Shown: positions 63,771 to 64,000 of the stretch, one piece after another
Layout: the number at the start of each line of letters is the position of its first letter
How positions within the stretch are numbered: the first letter of the stretch is position 1
DNA from: Neobacillus sp. PS3-34
GTDB taxonomy: Bacteria > Bacillota > Bacilli > Bacillales > Cytobacillaceae
Assembly (NCBI RefSeq): GCF_030915465.1
Contig: NZ_CP133267.1
Coordinates: forward strand, 4,329,001-4,393,000
Length of the DNA: 64,000 nucleotides
Direction of reading: 5' to 3'
Notes under the pieces: model-generated
Told to the model about the DNA's origin: nothing
Seen by the model: the letters and a program-made list of their open reading frames with translations, nothing else
The model's database searches: none
Position numbers and translations under genes: made by a program

Positions 63771-64000
63771 ATGACAACTGTTAAAGATAAAAAACTGGAA
63801 CCTTTAGAAACGAAAAGAAATTCCTATCAGTTAATCATAAATGGTGAACGTAAGGACAGCTTTTCAGGAGAAACCTTTACTACCTATAACCCGGCAACAG
63901 GAGAAGCAGTTGCAACTGTATCGAAAGCGAGCAAAGAGGATGCAGAGCATGCCGTAATGGCTGCGAGAAATGCGTTCGATTTTGGAAAATGGCGGCACTT
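63771..64000 (+). CDS. Aldehyde dehydrogenase, N-terminal part (window edge)
   Basis: 76 codons of an NAD(P)-dependent aldehyde dehydrogenase ([44 protein letters not shown]). AAGGAGC precedes the ATG. The gene runs off the window, so the catalytic Cys cannot be seen. Given its place behind paaG, it could oxidise phenylacetaldehyde or act on the ring-cleavage semialdehyde. Confidence 0.88.
   Translation, partial: MTTVKDKKLEPLETKRNSYQLIINGERKDSFSGETFTTYNPATGEAVATVSKASKEDAEHAVMAARNAFDFGKWRH

Overview
The window is a low-GC chromosomal segment of a spore-forming Bacillaceae (a Bacillus/Cytobacillus/Mesobacillus-type genome; the genus cannot be fixed from this alone). Evidence: an alpha/beta-type small acid-soluble spore protein, an SspH-type SASP, a YjcZ-type sporulation peptide, LtaS, HelD, a sigX-rsiX pair, yndG-yndH-yndJ, and S-box, L-box and T-box leaders, with strong AGGAGG-type ribosome binding sites throughout. 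No rRNA, prophage, insertion sequence or CRISPR-cas locus is visible. One tRNA gene (Arg, anticodon CCU) is present.

Layout. 1-3.8 kb: the N-terminal part of an MFS transporter, a small unknown gene, a yfiR/yfiS-like TetR-MFS pair and the tRNA. 4-6.3 kb: a SAM (S-box) riboswitch operon with an LLM-class flavin monooxygenase and a RimK-like ATP-grasp ligase. 6.4-11.3 kb: small membrane proteins, a serine hydrolase and HelD. 11.3-12.4 kb: a gene-poor stretch with interspersed repeats. 12.4-19 kb: nitronate monooxygenase-like protein, a DUF6526/ABC-2 exporter unit with a DUF2238 gene remnant behind it, and an ArsR-type regulator divergent from a quinone reductase and an MDR oxidoreductase. 19-25 kb: small stress and unknown genes, an SDR/QueA-like/VOC operon, T-box-controlled asnS and an RsbR-like STAS protein. 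25-31.5 kb: RDD protein, SASP, yndGHJ and a lysine-riboswitch permease. 31.7-40.6 kb: YitT protein, C39 peptidase, a PPOX general-stress protein with a SigB-like promoter, sigX-rsiX with an autoregulatory promoter, an exonuclease, acyl-CoA dehydrogenase, SspH and a ComFB-like protein. 40.8-54 kb: SgrR-like regulator, two MFS transporters, LtaS, a nuclease-helicase fusion, a nuclease lipoprotein, HD, DinB, YjcZ and Nudix proteins. 54.3-56.4 kb: ba3-type cytochrome oxidase. 56.7-58.7 kb: a 43-aa gene, a 0.96-kb non-coding segment bounded by 21-bp inverted repeats that holds nine 52-bp tandem repeats, and an M50-like protein with a broken HExxH motif. 58.9-64 kb: the start of a phenylacetate degradation cluster (paaABCD, EthD, two enoyl-CoA hydratase/isomerases, aldehyde dehydrogenase).

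Two things stand out. First, at least 21 reading-frame breaks occur, many in core genes (asnS, sigX, paaA, paaB, cbaA). Sixteen of them lie exactly on a GGCC tetranucleotide, and in nearly all of these one extra C restores the frame and the family alignment. This looks like a systematic loss of bases in the sequence data, perhaps linked to a GGCC-specific DNA modification, rather than gene decay. I therefore annotate these as single genes and state where each break lies. Second, the 57-58 kb repeat segment has an ordered architecture that no standard feature explains.
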